The position numbers and the translations under genes were made by a program. Of a DNA stretch of 64,000 bases, positions 56,154 through 63,963 are shown piece by piece. Under the pieces are notes generated by a model. That model ran no database searches. It was given only the letters and a program-made list of their open reading frames with translations, and was not told the DNA's origin. This DNA is from Levilactobacillus zymae (GTDB taxonomy: Bacteria > Bacillota > Bacilli > Lactobacillales > Lactobacillaceae). The first letter of the stretch is position 1, and each line of letters opens with the position of its first letter. The DNA lies in contig NZ_JAVLAS010000002.1 in the NCBI RefSeq assembly GCF_032190635.1, forward strand, positions 8,460 through 72,459, given 5' to 3'.

Positions 56154-57302
56154 ATGATTAGAATAGGATATGTAACGACAATGGATCCTGAGAGCCAAGC
56201 AGCATGGTCAGGTACTATCCATACAATTTACAAAGCGTTAAATAAGAGGTATCAAGTTGAACCAATTATCATAAAACAGAATTTTTTACTAAAAAAAATA
56301 TTATCAAAATTTTCAAAATTAAAAATAAAACTATTTCATAGCGCACCATATCAGGATAATACATCTGTTCTTACTGCAAGAATAAGATCAATGAGATTAA
56401 AATGTTTAGTGAATAGATTTGGTAGTAAAAAAATTGATGTGTTATTTATTCCTGCCGGTAGTACTTATTTATCATATTCTGATTTTAATATTCCTGTTAT
56501 TTATTTGAGTGATGCAACGTTTCATGTAATGATTGATTACTACTATACAAATTTAACTAAAAAACAAGTAGAAAATGGTAATTTGATAGAAAAGAGAGCA
56601 ATAGAAAATGCGGATAAGGTCATCTATTCAAGCGATTGGGCAATGAATGATGCTATTGACTTTTATGGTATAAATTTCGAAAAATGTAAGATGATACCTT
56701 TTGGGGCTAATATGATTTCTCCAAATGAGAGAAAGCCTAAATCTATAAAATCTAAAAAAAATATTAATCTTCTCTTTGTTGGTGTAGATAGTAAGAGAAA
56801 AGGTTTAATAATAGCAGTCGATACAATCAATGAGTTAAATAAAAATATTTCAGGGTATAAATTTACCTTAACTGTTATTGGTAATGATGAAAAATGGCTA
56901 AAGGATAACGATAACATCAACGTACTTGGTTTTTTAGATAAAAATAAAAATGGTGATATAATCAAAATACATAATGCATATAAAGCTGCTGATTTATTTA
57001 TTCTTCCAACAACTGCAGAAGCTGCAGGTATTGTTTTTGCAGAATCGAGTATGTATGGTTTACCGATCTTAACATATGCAACTGGAGGAGTTTCAACTTA
57101 TGTTAAGAACGAGGTTAACGGATTTACATTACCTAAAAATACCAAAAACTTTTTTGAAAAAATAGAGAGATTAATTGAAAATCCTGGAGAATATGAAAAT
57201 ATGTCATATAATGCTATCCAATTGTATGAGCGTATTTTTAACTGGGATAATTGGATAGCTGACGCATCAAAAATTATTGACGATCTAGTAAAAAAAAATT
57301 AA
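56154..57302 (+). CDS. GT4-family glycosyltransferase
   Basis: The 382-residue protein begins RIGYVTTMDPESQAAWSGTIHTIYKAL and has YSSDWAMNDAID, NLLFVGVDSKRKGLIIAVDTI and FILPTTAEAAGIVFAESSMYGLPILTYATGG, the C-terminal donor-binding E-x7-E of GT4 enzymes. Very AT-rich. It lies 23 nt after the GT2 gene. Confidence 0.9.
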   Translation: MIRIGYVTTMDPESQAAWSGTIHTIYKALNKRYQVEPIIIKQNFLLKKILSKFSKLKIKLFHSAPYQDNTSVLTARIRSMRLKCLVNRFGSKKIDVLFIPAGSTYLSYSDFNIPVIYLSDATFHVMIDYYYTNLTKKQVENGNLIEKRAIENADKVIYSSDWAMNDAIDFYGINFEKCKMIPFGANMISPNERKPKSIKSKKNINLLFVGVDSKRKGLIIAVDTINELNKNISGYKFTLTVIGNDEKWLKDNDNINVLGFLDKNKNGDIIKIHNAYKAADLFILPTTAEAAGIVFAESSMYGLPILTYATGGVSTYVKNEVNGFTLPKNTKNFFEKIERLIENPGEYENMSYNAIQLYERIFNWDNWIADASKIIDDLVKKN

Positions 57303-57332
57303 GAATAAAATATGTTTAATGGAGGTTGTGGA

Positions 57333-58478
57333 TTGAATAAAATAAAAGTAATGACTGTGTTTGGAACACGTCCTGAAGCAATTAAAATGGCTCCTGTTGT
57401 TGGTGCATTAAAAAAAAGAGCAAATGAGTTTGAAACAGTGACTGTAGTTAGTGCACAACATCGACAGATGCTGGATCAAGTTTTAAATATTTTTAAGATC
57501 AAGCCAGATTATGATTTAGATATTATGCAGCGTGAGCAAACATTGAGCAAAATAACTACACGGGTTATTACGAGTTTAGATAAAGTGATAGAAGAAGCCC
57601 AACCCGATATTATTCTTGTTCATGGAGATACCACTACCACGTTTGCAACTAGTATTAGTGCATTTTATCATCAGATTATGATTGGACACGTGGAGGCTGG
57701 ATTACGTACTTGGGAGAAATATTCTCCCTATCCCGAAGAAATGAATCGTCAATTAACAGATGTACTTGCTGATTTATATTTTGCTCCAACCGCACAAAGT
57801 AAAATTAATTTATTAAATGAAAATCATGCTGACCATAATATCTTCATTACTGGTAATACCGCTATAGATGCATTGAAACAGACAGTTGATAAGGATTATA
57901 AACATGATATTTTGAAAAAAATTGATAATAACAACAGAGTTATTCTGGTAACTATGCATCGTCGTGAAAATCAAGGAGAACCAATGCGTCGTGTTTTTAA
58001 AGTAATACGTGAGGTGGTAGATTCTTACTCTGATGTAGAAGTTATTTATCCCGTACATCTCAATCCGGTTGTACAGGATATTGCTAAAAGTATTTTAGGT
58101 GATAATCCACGGATCCATTTAATTAGCCCACTGGATGTAGTTGACTTTCATAACTTATCCGCACGAAGTTATTTTATTATGACAGATTCTGGTGGCGTCC
58201 AAGAAGAAGCACCCTCATTAGGTAAACCAGTATTAGTTTTACGCGATAATACTGAACGTCCAGAGGGTGTTACTGCTGGCACGCTACGTTTAGTCGGCAC
58301 GGACCCTAAAACGATTAGAGAGGCTATGATTGAGCTACTAGGTAATCAAGTGGCTTATAATGAAATGGCACATGCTAAAAATCCTTATGGAGATGGGCAA
58401 GCAGCAAATAGAATTTTAGATGCCATAGCTTATTCTTTTAAAATTAATGATAAACGTCCAGATGATTTTGACATTTAA
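57333..58478 (+). CDS. wecB: UDP-N-acetylglucosamine 2-epimerase (non-hydrolysing)
   Basis: TTG 57333 follows GGAGG by 7 nt; ATG 57312 upstream overlaps the ribosome site. The 381-residue protein has VFGTRPEAIKMAPVV, VHGDTTTTFA, GHVEAGLRT and MTDSGGVQEEAPSLGKPVLVLRD, all WecB/MnaA signatures. It makes UDP-ManNAc, suggesting ManNAc or a derivative in the polymer. It is more GC-rich than the preceding glycosyltransferases and is the last intact EPS gene. Confidence 0.95.
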   Translation: MNKIKVMTVFGTRPEAIKMAPVVGALKKRANEFETVTVVSAQHRQMLDQVLNIFKIKPDYDLDIMQREQTLSKITTRVITSLDKVIEEAQPDIILVHGDTTTTFATSISAFYHQIMIGHVEAGLRTWEKYSPYPEEMNRQLTDVLADLYFAPTAQSKINLLNENHADHNIFITGNTAIDALKQTVDKDYKHDILKKIDNNNRVILVTMHRRENQGEPMRRVFKVIREVVDSYSDVEVIYPVHLNPVVQDIAKSILGDNPRIHLISPLDVVDFHNLSARSYFIMTDSGGVQEEAPSLGKPVLVLRDNTERPEGVTAGTLRLVGTDPKTIREAMIELLGNQVAYNEMAHAKNPYGDGQAANRILDAIAYSFKINDKRPDDFDI

Positions 58479-58524
58479 GTAACAGATAAAATAATTTTGT
58501 TGTGAGAAATATTCTATCGCGCGT

Positions 58525-58797
58525 TTTACGCTCTCGAAAGAATTCGCCAACTACAATTTGATTGAAGAACAGACCGGTGTTCCGCTGTACTTTGCGCACG
58601 CTTATTCGCCACATGAACGAGGCAGTAATGAAAATCGCAACCGAGTACTACGCCGCTTCATTCCCAAAGGTCAACCGATTGATGAGATTACCGATGATGA
58701 ATTGATTCAAATTAACTGGTATTTGAATTCCCGACCACTCAAATGTTTAAATTGGCGGACACCGATTGAGATCTTTTTGCGTGATCTGCGTTACTAA
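58525..58797 (+). pseudogene. C-terminal fragment of an IS30-family transposase
   Basis: The frame reads FTLSKEFANYNLIEEQTGVPLYFAH... ERGSNENRNRVLRRFIPKG...NSRPLKCLNWRTP to the TAA at 58795. It is the last third of an IS30 transposase of a third lineage, differing from both intact ones here. Confidence 0.85.
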
Positions 58798-58827
58798 ATT
58801 TGTTCAAGTTATTTCTTGCAATCTGCC

Positions 58828-59452
58828 TATCTCGATGTCAACCTTATCAGGCTGAATTAGCACAAACAGATGCCGAATACAAGCGATCACGATGTGGTCG
58901 GAAAACTAAGCTGAGCGATGAGTTAAAGCAAAAAATTCTCAACCATTTACGTCTAAGCTGGTCACCAGGAATGATTGCTCACGAATTTAAACTAGCTACT
59001 AAATCTATTTATAATTGGCTAAATCAGGGGAGAATTGGTTTCTCCTTGAATGATCTACCTGAACATGGCGTACGCCAACGGCGTAACGTTGACCAACGAT
59101 CCAAATATAATCAATCTTTGGGGCGATCAATTGAACAGCGTCCCATGATGATTAATCAACGTAATCGCATCGGCGATTTTGAACTAGATACCGTCGTTGG
59201 CCCTCGTGGGCATAGTAAGGCAGTTTTATTAACTTTAATCGATCGCAAATCACGGTTCCTTTGGGCATATCGGTTAAAGGACCGAACGACAGCGAGTGTT
59301 AATGAAGCACTGACTAAGTTCCTAACAACTTTTAATGGACCGGTGCACAGTTTTACTGTGGACCGTGGTACTGAGTTTAGTGGGCTAGTATCATTGTATC
59401 AGGTTATGCTGACCAATTTGTCCAAAAATTCGGATTAAATTTGCAATCTACC
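58828..59452 (+). pseudogene. Degenerate IS30 copy with 5' truncation and internal deletion
   Basis: It is nearly identical to 38970-39802 but lacks the HTH-encoding start. An internal deletion joins EFSGLVSL to YQVMLTNL, removing the catalytic Glu region. It ends with the proper right repeat (TTGCAATCTACC). A similar TTGCAATCTGCC at 58817 just before it looks like the end of another lost copy. Confidence 0.88.
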
Positions 59453-59516
59453 TTGAGAGACGATTTATTCATTATACGCTCTCTAAAAGTTGTCTCAGAA
59501 ATCAGCTTACATCCAT
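59452..59516 (-). repeat. Inverted left-end fragment of second IS3 type
   Basis: Read on the minus strand this segment closely matches the left end of the IS3 element at 43911 (GGATGTAAGCTGATTTCTGA, then GAGACAACTTTT and ATAATGAATAAATC). Only about 65 bp remain, joined to the IS30 right end. Confidence 0.8.
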
Positions 59517-59545
59517 AATGATTAAAATGTTTAGATAGAACAAGC

Positions 59546-59579
59546 CAGGTCACAACTTAACAGTTGTGGCCTCTTTTTT
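59546..59579 (+). terminator. Terminator upstream of first resolvase
   Basis: AGGTCACAAC pairs with GTTGTGGCCT (one G-T pair), followed by CTTTTTT. It may be the old EPS operon terminator, now separated from wecB by IS fragments. Confidence 0.8.
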
Positions 59580-59607
59580 GATACTGTATATTAAAGGGTT
59601 AGAACCG

Positions 59608-59625
59608 TGTCATTACTTAATGACA
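59608..59625. promoter_or_regulatory. Palindrome upstream of resolvase, candidate res subsite
   Basis: TGTCATTA and TAATGACA form a perfect inverted repeat with a two-base centre, 19 bp before the resolvase start. Small serine resolvases act at TGTC/GACA-edged sites placed like this and often autoregulate from them. Confidence 0.5.
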
Positions 59626-59644
59626 TAAGTAAGGAGATAAAAAG

Positions 59645-60214
59645 ATGAAATATGGCTATGCGCGGGTCAGTACCACTGATCAAAAATTAGCAAATCAAAT
59701 TGAGTTACTAAAATTGGCAGGAGCAGAAAAAATCTTTCAAGAAAAGTTTACCGGCACAACTACCGAACGACCGGAGTTTCAAAAACTGTTGCGCGTTCTA
59801 AAAACAGGCGATACTTTGATTGTCACTAAGTTGGATCGGTTTGCGCGGAACACACGCGAGGCCTTAGCCGTTATCCAAGAGTTGTTTAAAGAAAATGTCA
59901 AAGTTAACATTTTGAATATGGGCTTAATTGACAATACGCCGACTGGACAACTAGTCTTTACAATATTTAGCGCCTTTGCGCAGTTTGAACGCGATATGAT
60001 TGTCACGCGCACACAAGAAGGTAAAGTGTATGCCAAGCAACATGATCCGTTGTTTCGGGAAGGGCGACCGAAAACGTATTCTGAGGAACAAATCAGATTT
60101 GCCTACGAGTTACGAAAACAAGGCATGACCTATAAAATGATTGAACGAAAGACGGGGATTAGTAAACGCACGCAACAGCGACGATTTAAATTAGTTAAAA
60201 ATAATATATTTTAA
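59645..60214 (+). CDS. Small serine recombinase (resolvase/invertase family)
   Basis: The 189-residue protein begins [13 protein letters not shown] with the catalytic Ser, followed by [13 protein letters not shown] (the LDR active-site region), [15 protein letters not shown] and a C-terminal HTH of the Hin type ([22 protein letters not shown]). It probably resolves plasmid multimers or once belonged to a transposon. AAGGAG precedes ATG 59645. Confidence 0.93.
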   Translation: MKYGYARVSTTDQKLANQIELLKLAGAEKIFQEKFTGTTTERPEFQKLLRVLKTGDTLIVTKLDRFARNTREALAVIQELFKENVKVNILNMGLIDNTPTGQLVFTIFSAFAQFERDMIVTRTQEGKVYAKQHDPLFREGRPKTYSEEQIRFAYELRKQGMTYKMIERKTGISKRTQQRRFKLVKNNIF

Positions 60215-60232
60215 AACTGTTTACACCATACC

Positions 60233-60262
60233 AAAAGGGGCTTCGAATACGAGGCCCCTTTT
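60233..60262 (+). terminator. Terminator after first resolvase
   Basis: AAAAGGGGC pairs with GCCCCTTTT around a twelve-base loop; symmetrical, so possibly bidirectional. Confidence 0.85.
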
Positions 60263-60308
60263 AGATTTAGCTAGTAATCCGTATTAAAGTTAATGGCTAG
60301 CTCCCAGT

Positions 60309-60419
60309 TCAACTTTTTAATGGCTTACGATCTGTCAACAAAGCAATTGGTGACAGAATCAAAACAATCACCGCTCCTACTAAGTAGGTATGACTGAAGG
60401 CCTGGCTGATCTGTCGATT
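60309..60419 (-). pseudogene. C-terminal remnant of an MFS drug-transporter gene
   Basis: On the minus strand 36 codons read QISQAFSHTYLVGAVIVLIL then SPIALLTDRKPLKS and a stop, matching the last membrane helix and tail of DHA2-type (EmrB-like) multidrug transporters. The rest of the gene is absent. It marks earlier cargo lost from this site. Confidence 0.6.
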
Positions 60420-60590
60420 CTTAGTGTACCCTAAATGGACAAAAAGCAGTATAATCAACTTATGAAGAAAAGCTTAGGTTCTGCTTGGGATAACAAGCAG
60501 TTCTTTGTTTTTGTCAAACTGTCTAATTAGAGTGTCTAAACAGAATGCAGTAGGGTGGAGGAGACTGATCCTCTGAAAGGAGAGTTATTG
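60420..60590. other. Non-coding gap before second resolvase, candidate res region
   Basis: It holds a hairpin (CTGCTTG / CAAGCAG, about 60499-60519) and a short tandem region with TGTCTAATTAGA and TGTCTAAACA (about 60528-60551) that could be resolvase-binding half-sites. No gene seen. Confidence 0.4.
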
Positions 60591-61211
60591 ATGAAAGTTG
60601 GTTATGCGCGAGTTAGCTCAACTGATCAAAATTTGGCCCGCCAAATTAAAGCCTTGAAAGTGGCTAGATGTGAGAAAATCTTTGAAGAAAAACAATCGGG
60701 CAAATCGACCCAAAACCGACCAGAATTACAGGCGGCGATTGCTTATGTGCGGCAAGGAGATACATTAGTAGTGGCCTCATTAGATCGGCTTAGTCGAAAC
60801 TATGACGACGCCAGTGATATAATCAAGCAGATCAGAGATAAACAGGTTAGAATGGAAGTCTTAGATGCCCCATTTCTTTCAATGCAGACTGGGGATTCAG
60901 ATATGGACAAATTTATGTTTGATATGCTAACTAAGCTGCTAGCTTATATGGCCCAGACGGAGCGAAAGAAAATTCGCGAGCGTCAAAGACAAGGAATCGA
61001 GATTGCCAAAGCCAATGGGAAATATCGAGGAACTAGACCGGCATACGCTGAAGATTCACCTAACCCACAAAAACGGTTTATTTATCATCGAATCGTTGAG
61101 CAGTTAAGAAACAAAGCAACCGGAGCTAAAATAAGCTATCGTGCGATTGCGGCTGAAACCGGCGTCTCGGTGCAGACAGTGATTAATATTAAAAATCGGC
61201 CGAATTCATAA
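60591..61211 (+). CDS. Serine recombinase (resolvase), second type
   Basis: ATG 60591 follows GAAAGGAGAG; the frame is open further upstream without a ribosome site. The 206-residue protein begins MKVGYARVSSTDQ (catalytic Ser) with SLDRLSRNYDDAS, FMFDMLTKLLAYMAQTERKKIRERQRQG and a C-terminal HTH (KISYRAIAAETGVSVQTVINIK). It differs clearly from the 59645 enzyme, so two independent resolution systems stand side by side. Confidence 0.93.
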   Translation: MKVGYARVSSTDQNLARQIKALKVARCEKIFEEKQSGKSTQNRPELQAAIAYVRQGDTLVVASLDRLSRNYDDASDIIKQIRDKQVRMEVLDAPFLSMQTGDSDMDKFMFDMLTKLLAYMAQTERKKIRERQRQGIEIAKANGKYRGTRPAYAEDSPNPQKRFIYHRIVEQLRNKATGAKISYRAIAAETGVSVQTVINIKNRPNS

Positions 61212-61319
61212 ATTTCCGGATAAATGGTTAACCAAGATTAGTTGATTTCAACTGAATATCGAACATTAAATATTTGCCAATTTTTAATCGCAGTTAAAAT
61301 CGAAAGGGAGATAAACAAG

Positions 61320-61682
61320 ATGATTGATATTAATTATGGAAACTACACGCTTTTTCAATACCTAATCATGGTTTTTATTTTGTTTCCAATTGAGATTATT
61401 CATTCATGGTTAATAATAATAATTTATGCGGCCATCGTTTTAATAATTTTTAGTACGCTATTAAAACTTTTTGAACGTAGGCATCCGCGTTTCAAAGAAA
61501 ACAATCATGTGACAACAGTACCGTGGTTACGTACCACACTTGCTGTCTTATCTACTGCGATGTTCTTTGTCATATTACTAATTAAAGATAGCAGTGTAGA
61601 TTTTTTAACCTACTACGCATTAATTGCAGCGCCTCACGTAATTTCAGCATACTTTTCAACAAGTAGAAGAGCACATTTTTAA
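61320..61682 (+). CDS. Small membrane protein of unknown function
   Basis: ATG 61320 follows AAAGGGAG by 9 nt; the longer frame from 61242 lacks a ribosome site. The 120-residue protein has about four hydrophobic segments (about 12-45 as a pair, 70-88 and 93-112) and a basic loop (ERRHPRFKENNH). I do not recognise the family. It stands alone between the resolvase and the partition locus. Confidence 0.6.
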   Translation: MIDINYGNYTLFQYLIMVFILFPIEIIHSWLIIIIYAAIVLIIFSTLLKLFERRHPRFKENNHVTTVPWLRTTLAVLSTAMFFVILLIKDSSVDFLTYYALIAAPHVISAYFSTSRRAHF

Positions 61683-61807
61683 ATTAGATGTTAAATAGGC
61701 GCGTTCTGAGAACACTTTCGCTTTTTATAGTGGAGTTCTCTCTTTTCCAAGACGCTGCAAGCTTCGAGTAATTAAGGTGGTGTTGATCTACAGTAATTTG
61801 AATATGA

Positions 61808-61859
61808 CGAACAATAGCATCATTGATAGCCTGGTAGCTATCAATGATGCTATTGTTCG
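61808..61859. repeat. Perfect 23-bp inverted repeat with 6-bp centre
   Basis: Arms 61808-61830 and 61837-61859 are exact reverse complements (starting CGAACAATAGCATC, centre CTGGTA). No T run follows on either side, so it is not an ordinary terminator. A role in replication, recombination or termination of plasmid processes is possible. Confidence 0.85.
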
Positions 61860-61928
61860 AGTAAGCGTTATTGATGTTAAAGTGTGAAGATTGAAGAGAC
61901 GTAATTTTTAACGACTGACTCTTGAGAA

Positions 61929-61976
61929 TTCATACTTGTATGTAAGCATGAATTTATAAAAGTATACAAATATGAA
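61929..61976. repeat. Centromere-like repeats, distal cluster 1
   Basis: TTCATACTTGTATG (61929-61942), ATGAATTTATAAA (61948-61960) and an inverted TATACAAATATGAA copy (61963-61976) are variants of the 23-bp repeat found at 63411 and 63551. Confidence 0.6.
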
Positions 61977-62073
61977 TGTTACAACACGGGATAGAGAGTC
62001 TATGACGCTCGTAATCAAGAAGCATAGTGAAGATAGTAACTAGTGGTATCGAGCCTAGTTATACAATTATAAA

Positions 62074-62096
62074 TTCATATTTGTATAAATTTATAA
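62074..62096. repeat. Centromere-like 23-bp repeat, distal cluster 2
   Basis: TTCATATTTGTATAAATTTA plus TAA, differing at only two or three positions from the repeats upstream of parA. It abuts the 3' end of the parB-like gene. Confidence 0.65.
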
Positions 62097-62098
62097 AA

Positions 62099-62512
62099 TT
62101 ATGATTTTTTTCGAGTTCTTTTCTTCTTTTCATCTTTCTCACGTAGTTGGGCTACCTTCATATCAAACATCTGTCGTTCGACCTGACTCATTTTATCAAT
62201 TTGTGGCTGCATTTGATCTCCAAGTAACTCGTAGGTGTAACTAAATGCTGATTGATCAAGAAGTGCCATAAACTGATAATATTGTTCAGCCGGCAAAACT
62301 AAAGATTTTCGTTCACTCTTATTACCGAATCCTTGAGTGGACCTAGAGCTATTATTGGCTTCTATAGTTGGTTCAGGTCGGTAAAGGGTTTTTGGTTGCG
62401 GATCTGGTTTGTATGACTTATCGAGTAATCCTGATCCTTTTTTTAATGTATCTTTTTCAGAATTATCTTTTGTGAAAAAACCGGGTTTTTTTTGTCTTGA
62501 TTCAGTCATCAT
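62099..62512 (-). CDS. ParB-like small partition partner protein
   Basis: The 137-residue basic protein overlaps the parA stop (ATGA), the usual coupling for partition pairs. The N-terminal 65 residues are Lys/Ser/Pro-rich and probably disordered, as in ParA-activating tails. The C-terminal part (about 68-137) is helical and ends in a very basic KKKRTRKKS tail. No classical ParB or RHH motif is evident, so it is probably an analogue that binds the flanking repeats and stimulates ParA. Function inferred from context. Confidence 0.7.
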   Translation of the reverse strand: MMTESRQKKPGFFTKDNSEKDTLKKGSGLLDKSYKPDPQPKTLYRPEPTIEANNSSRSTQGFGNKSERKSLVLPAEQYYQFMALLDQSAFSYTYELLGDQMQPQIDKMSQVERQMFDMKVAQLREKDEKKKRTRKKS

Positions 62513-63393
62513 TTGTCACTCTCCATTAAGTTCACGCGTTCAATGAATTCATTCGTCAGATTATCTAAGAATGAAGTAAAAATATCTTTGTCCCAGTAAC
62601 TATCATTTCGTAGACCGTTTCGTGGTGCGGATTGTAGACGGCGCTTGTAAGGAACAATTGTCTTAAACATATTTTCTTTTCCAAAGAAGTTCACGGCATC
62701 TTGCATTACAGTTTCGTCAATACTTCCGGATCGTTGCATTTGATTCGGTAGAATACCGAGTACATCAGTTGGCACGCCGAACTCGTTTACCTTCTCTGGC
62801 AGCTCGTCTGGATTGAAAATGAAGTTGTGGGCCCCGTCCAGAGAATCTGATTGAGTTTGAAAGGCGACAAGGACGTAATCACTCGCTCCTACAGCGGAGT
62901 CGGTATAATCGGAAGAGGTTGGTGGTGTATCAATGAAAATGAAGTCATAGGTTCCACGGCTTTTGAGAGGTTCAAGTAATTCTCTTAAAAAGAAGAGCTT
63001 TTTCGATTTAACTTCGTGGTAATTGGCGTCCCCTTCTTCGGCGACACCATACTGCTTGCTAAGATAATTTGTTAGATTCTTTAAATCATAATGGGCCGGA
63101 ATAAGATCTAAATTTGGGAGTATGTTGACGACCAGATCGGTTAGATCGTGGTCTCGAATTCCGGCCATCATTGTTTTGTCTAAGACAAAAACTGAATCTG
63201 GTTCGTTATGTTCTTTTGTTACTACGAATGATTTTGTAGTATTGGATTGTGGATCTTCATCTACGACTAGCACATGATAGCTGTGGAGAGACAGGCTGTA
63301 GGCTAAGTAACGAGTGATTGTGCTCTTACCGGCGCCACCTTTTTGATTTGCAACAGTAATTGTGAGGGGTCTTTTTAAATTTATTTTTTTCAA
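62509..63393 (-). CDS. parA: ParA-family partition ATPase
   Basis: The 294-residue protein has the deviant Walker A KGGAGKST (about residues 18-25, with signature Lys), VLVVDEDPQSNTTKS (A' motif) and FIFIDTPPT (Walker B). There is no N-terminal HTH extension, so it is the short (type Ib-like) form. A consensus promoter and a 23-bp repeat lie directly upstream. It moves and positions plasmid copies at division. Confidence 0.93.
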   Translation of the reverse strand: MKKINLKRPLTITVANQKGGAGKSTITRYLAYSLSLHSYHVLVVDEDPQSNTTKSFVVTKEHNEPDSVFVLDKTMMAGIRDHDLTDLVVNILPNLDLIPAHYDLKNLTNYLSKQYGVAEEGDANYHEVKSKKLFFLRELLEPLKSRGTYDFIFIDTPPTSSDYTDSAVGASDYVLVAFQTQSDSLDGAHNFIFNPDELPEKVNEFGVPTDVLGILPNQMQRSGSIDETVMQDAVNFFGKENMFKTIVPYKRRLQSAPRNGLRNDSYWDKDIFTSFLDNLTNEFIERVNLMESDK

Positions 63394-63410
63394 TTTCTAA
63401 GCACCACACT

Positions 63411-63433
63411 TTCATAAATGTATGAATTTATAA
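63411..63433. repeat. Centromere-like 23-bp repeat in parA leader
   Basis: TTCATAAATGTATGAATTTA plus TAA. It differs by one base from the copy at 63551-63573 and lies between the parA promoter and start codon, where binding would also repress the operon. Confidence 0.7.
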
Positions 63434-63440
63434 CAAAATA

Positions 63441-63469
63441 AGTATAACTTGATTTGTTGTTTGTGTCAA
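63441..63469 (-). promoter_or_regulatory. Consensus sigma-A promoter of parA operon
   Basis: On the minus strand TTGACA (63469-63464) and TATACT (63446-63441) are exactly 17 nt apart. Confidence 0.8.
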
Positions 63470-63517
63470 GGTTCCTATTGCTATTGACAATAACTGCTTT
63501 ACAAAGGAAATTAGTTC

Positions 63518-63573
63518 AATCATACATATATGAATTCATTTATTTATAAATTCATATATGTATGAATTTATAA
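63518..63573. repeat. Centromere-like repeats upstream of parA promoter
   Basis: A full 23-bp copy (63551-63573) is preceded by CATACATATATGAATTCATT and TTATAA, a variant copy. With the leader repeat and the distal clusters, the par operon is bracketed by the same motif. Confidence 0.7.
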
Positions 63574-63889
63574 ATATAAAAAAAGAAACCTCTTTATTTT
63601 GAAGAGATAATGAGGTACACTTCTCTTATAAATAAGAAAAGCGCCAACCAACGGGAATTGGTCAGCACTCGAAAAAATCTTTTTCATTCAACTAAGAAGA
63701 TTATACCAGCAAATTGGTAAGATGTCGAGAATGGTGTGATTTCAAAACGGTAGGGGACAAGCTGCCGGGTAAAGACTAAGGGGACACGTGTGGTGAGCGA
63801 CTTCTGCGCAAATTCACTGGATCTATTCACTTAGATCCGTAGGCGGTAATTTTAAAGTTTATTCGGGGGTAGTCGGACTACTTCCACCT
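63574..63889. other. Non-coding hairpin-rich region, candidate oriT
   Basis: No gene is seen. The stretch 63740-63890 is more GC-rich than its surroundings. It has GGATCTA / TAGATCC (63819-63838), GTAGTC / GACTAC (63869-63881) and a preceding GGGGACA repeat (about 63754 and 63781). It lies just upstream of a transfer-regulon promoter and an unseen rightward gene, where an oriT next to a relaxase gene would be expected. No known nic sequence was recognised. Confidence 0.35.
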
Positions 63890-63923
63890 TAAGCAACTTG
63901 GCATAACGCTAAGTTGCTTTTTT
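63890..63923 (+). terminator. Terminator before last regulon promoter
   Basis: AAGCAACTT pairs with AAGTTGCTT around an eleven-base loop, followed by a T run. It insulates the following promoter from upstream transcription. Confidence 0.85.
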
Positions 63924-63925
63924 GT

Positions 63926-63963
63926 CTGCGCTTTTTCATTTTCTATGTATTTTCTATTAAGCT
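63926..63963 (+). promoter_or_regulatory. Transfer-regulon promoter, copy 8
   Basis: CTGCGCTTTTTC at 63926 lies 32 nt before TAAGCT (63958-63963). AAAGGAGGTGA at 63983-63993, a full match to the 16S anti-Shine-Dalgarno, follows, so a strongly translated gene starts within a few bases past the window end. Confidence 0.55.

Larger units (their letters stand above)
61683..62098. other. Non-coding region downstream of par operon: hairpins and centromere-like repeats
   Basis: No gene is seen in these 416 bp. They contain an imperfect hairpin (GAGAACACT.. / ..GAGTTCTC, about 61708-61741), the 23-bp perfect inverted repeat 61808-61859, and AT-rich repeats related to those upstream of parA (61929-61976 and 62074-62096). 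Confidence 0.6.

Noticed and set aside
61683..63700. Replication origin with RepA iterons
   Set aside because: The repeats bracket parA and its partner and no Rep gene is present, so centromere is the simpler reading; a Rep outside the window could still use them.
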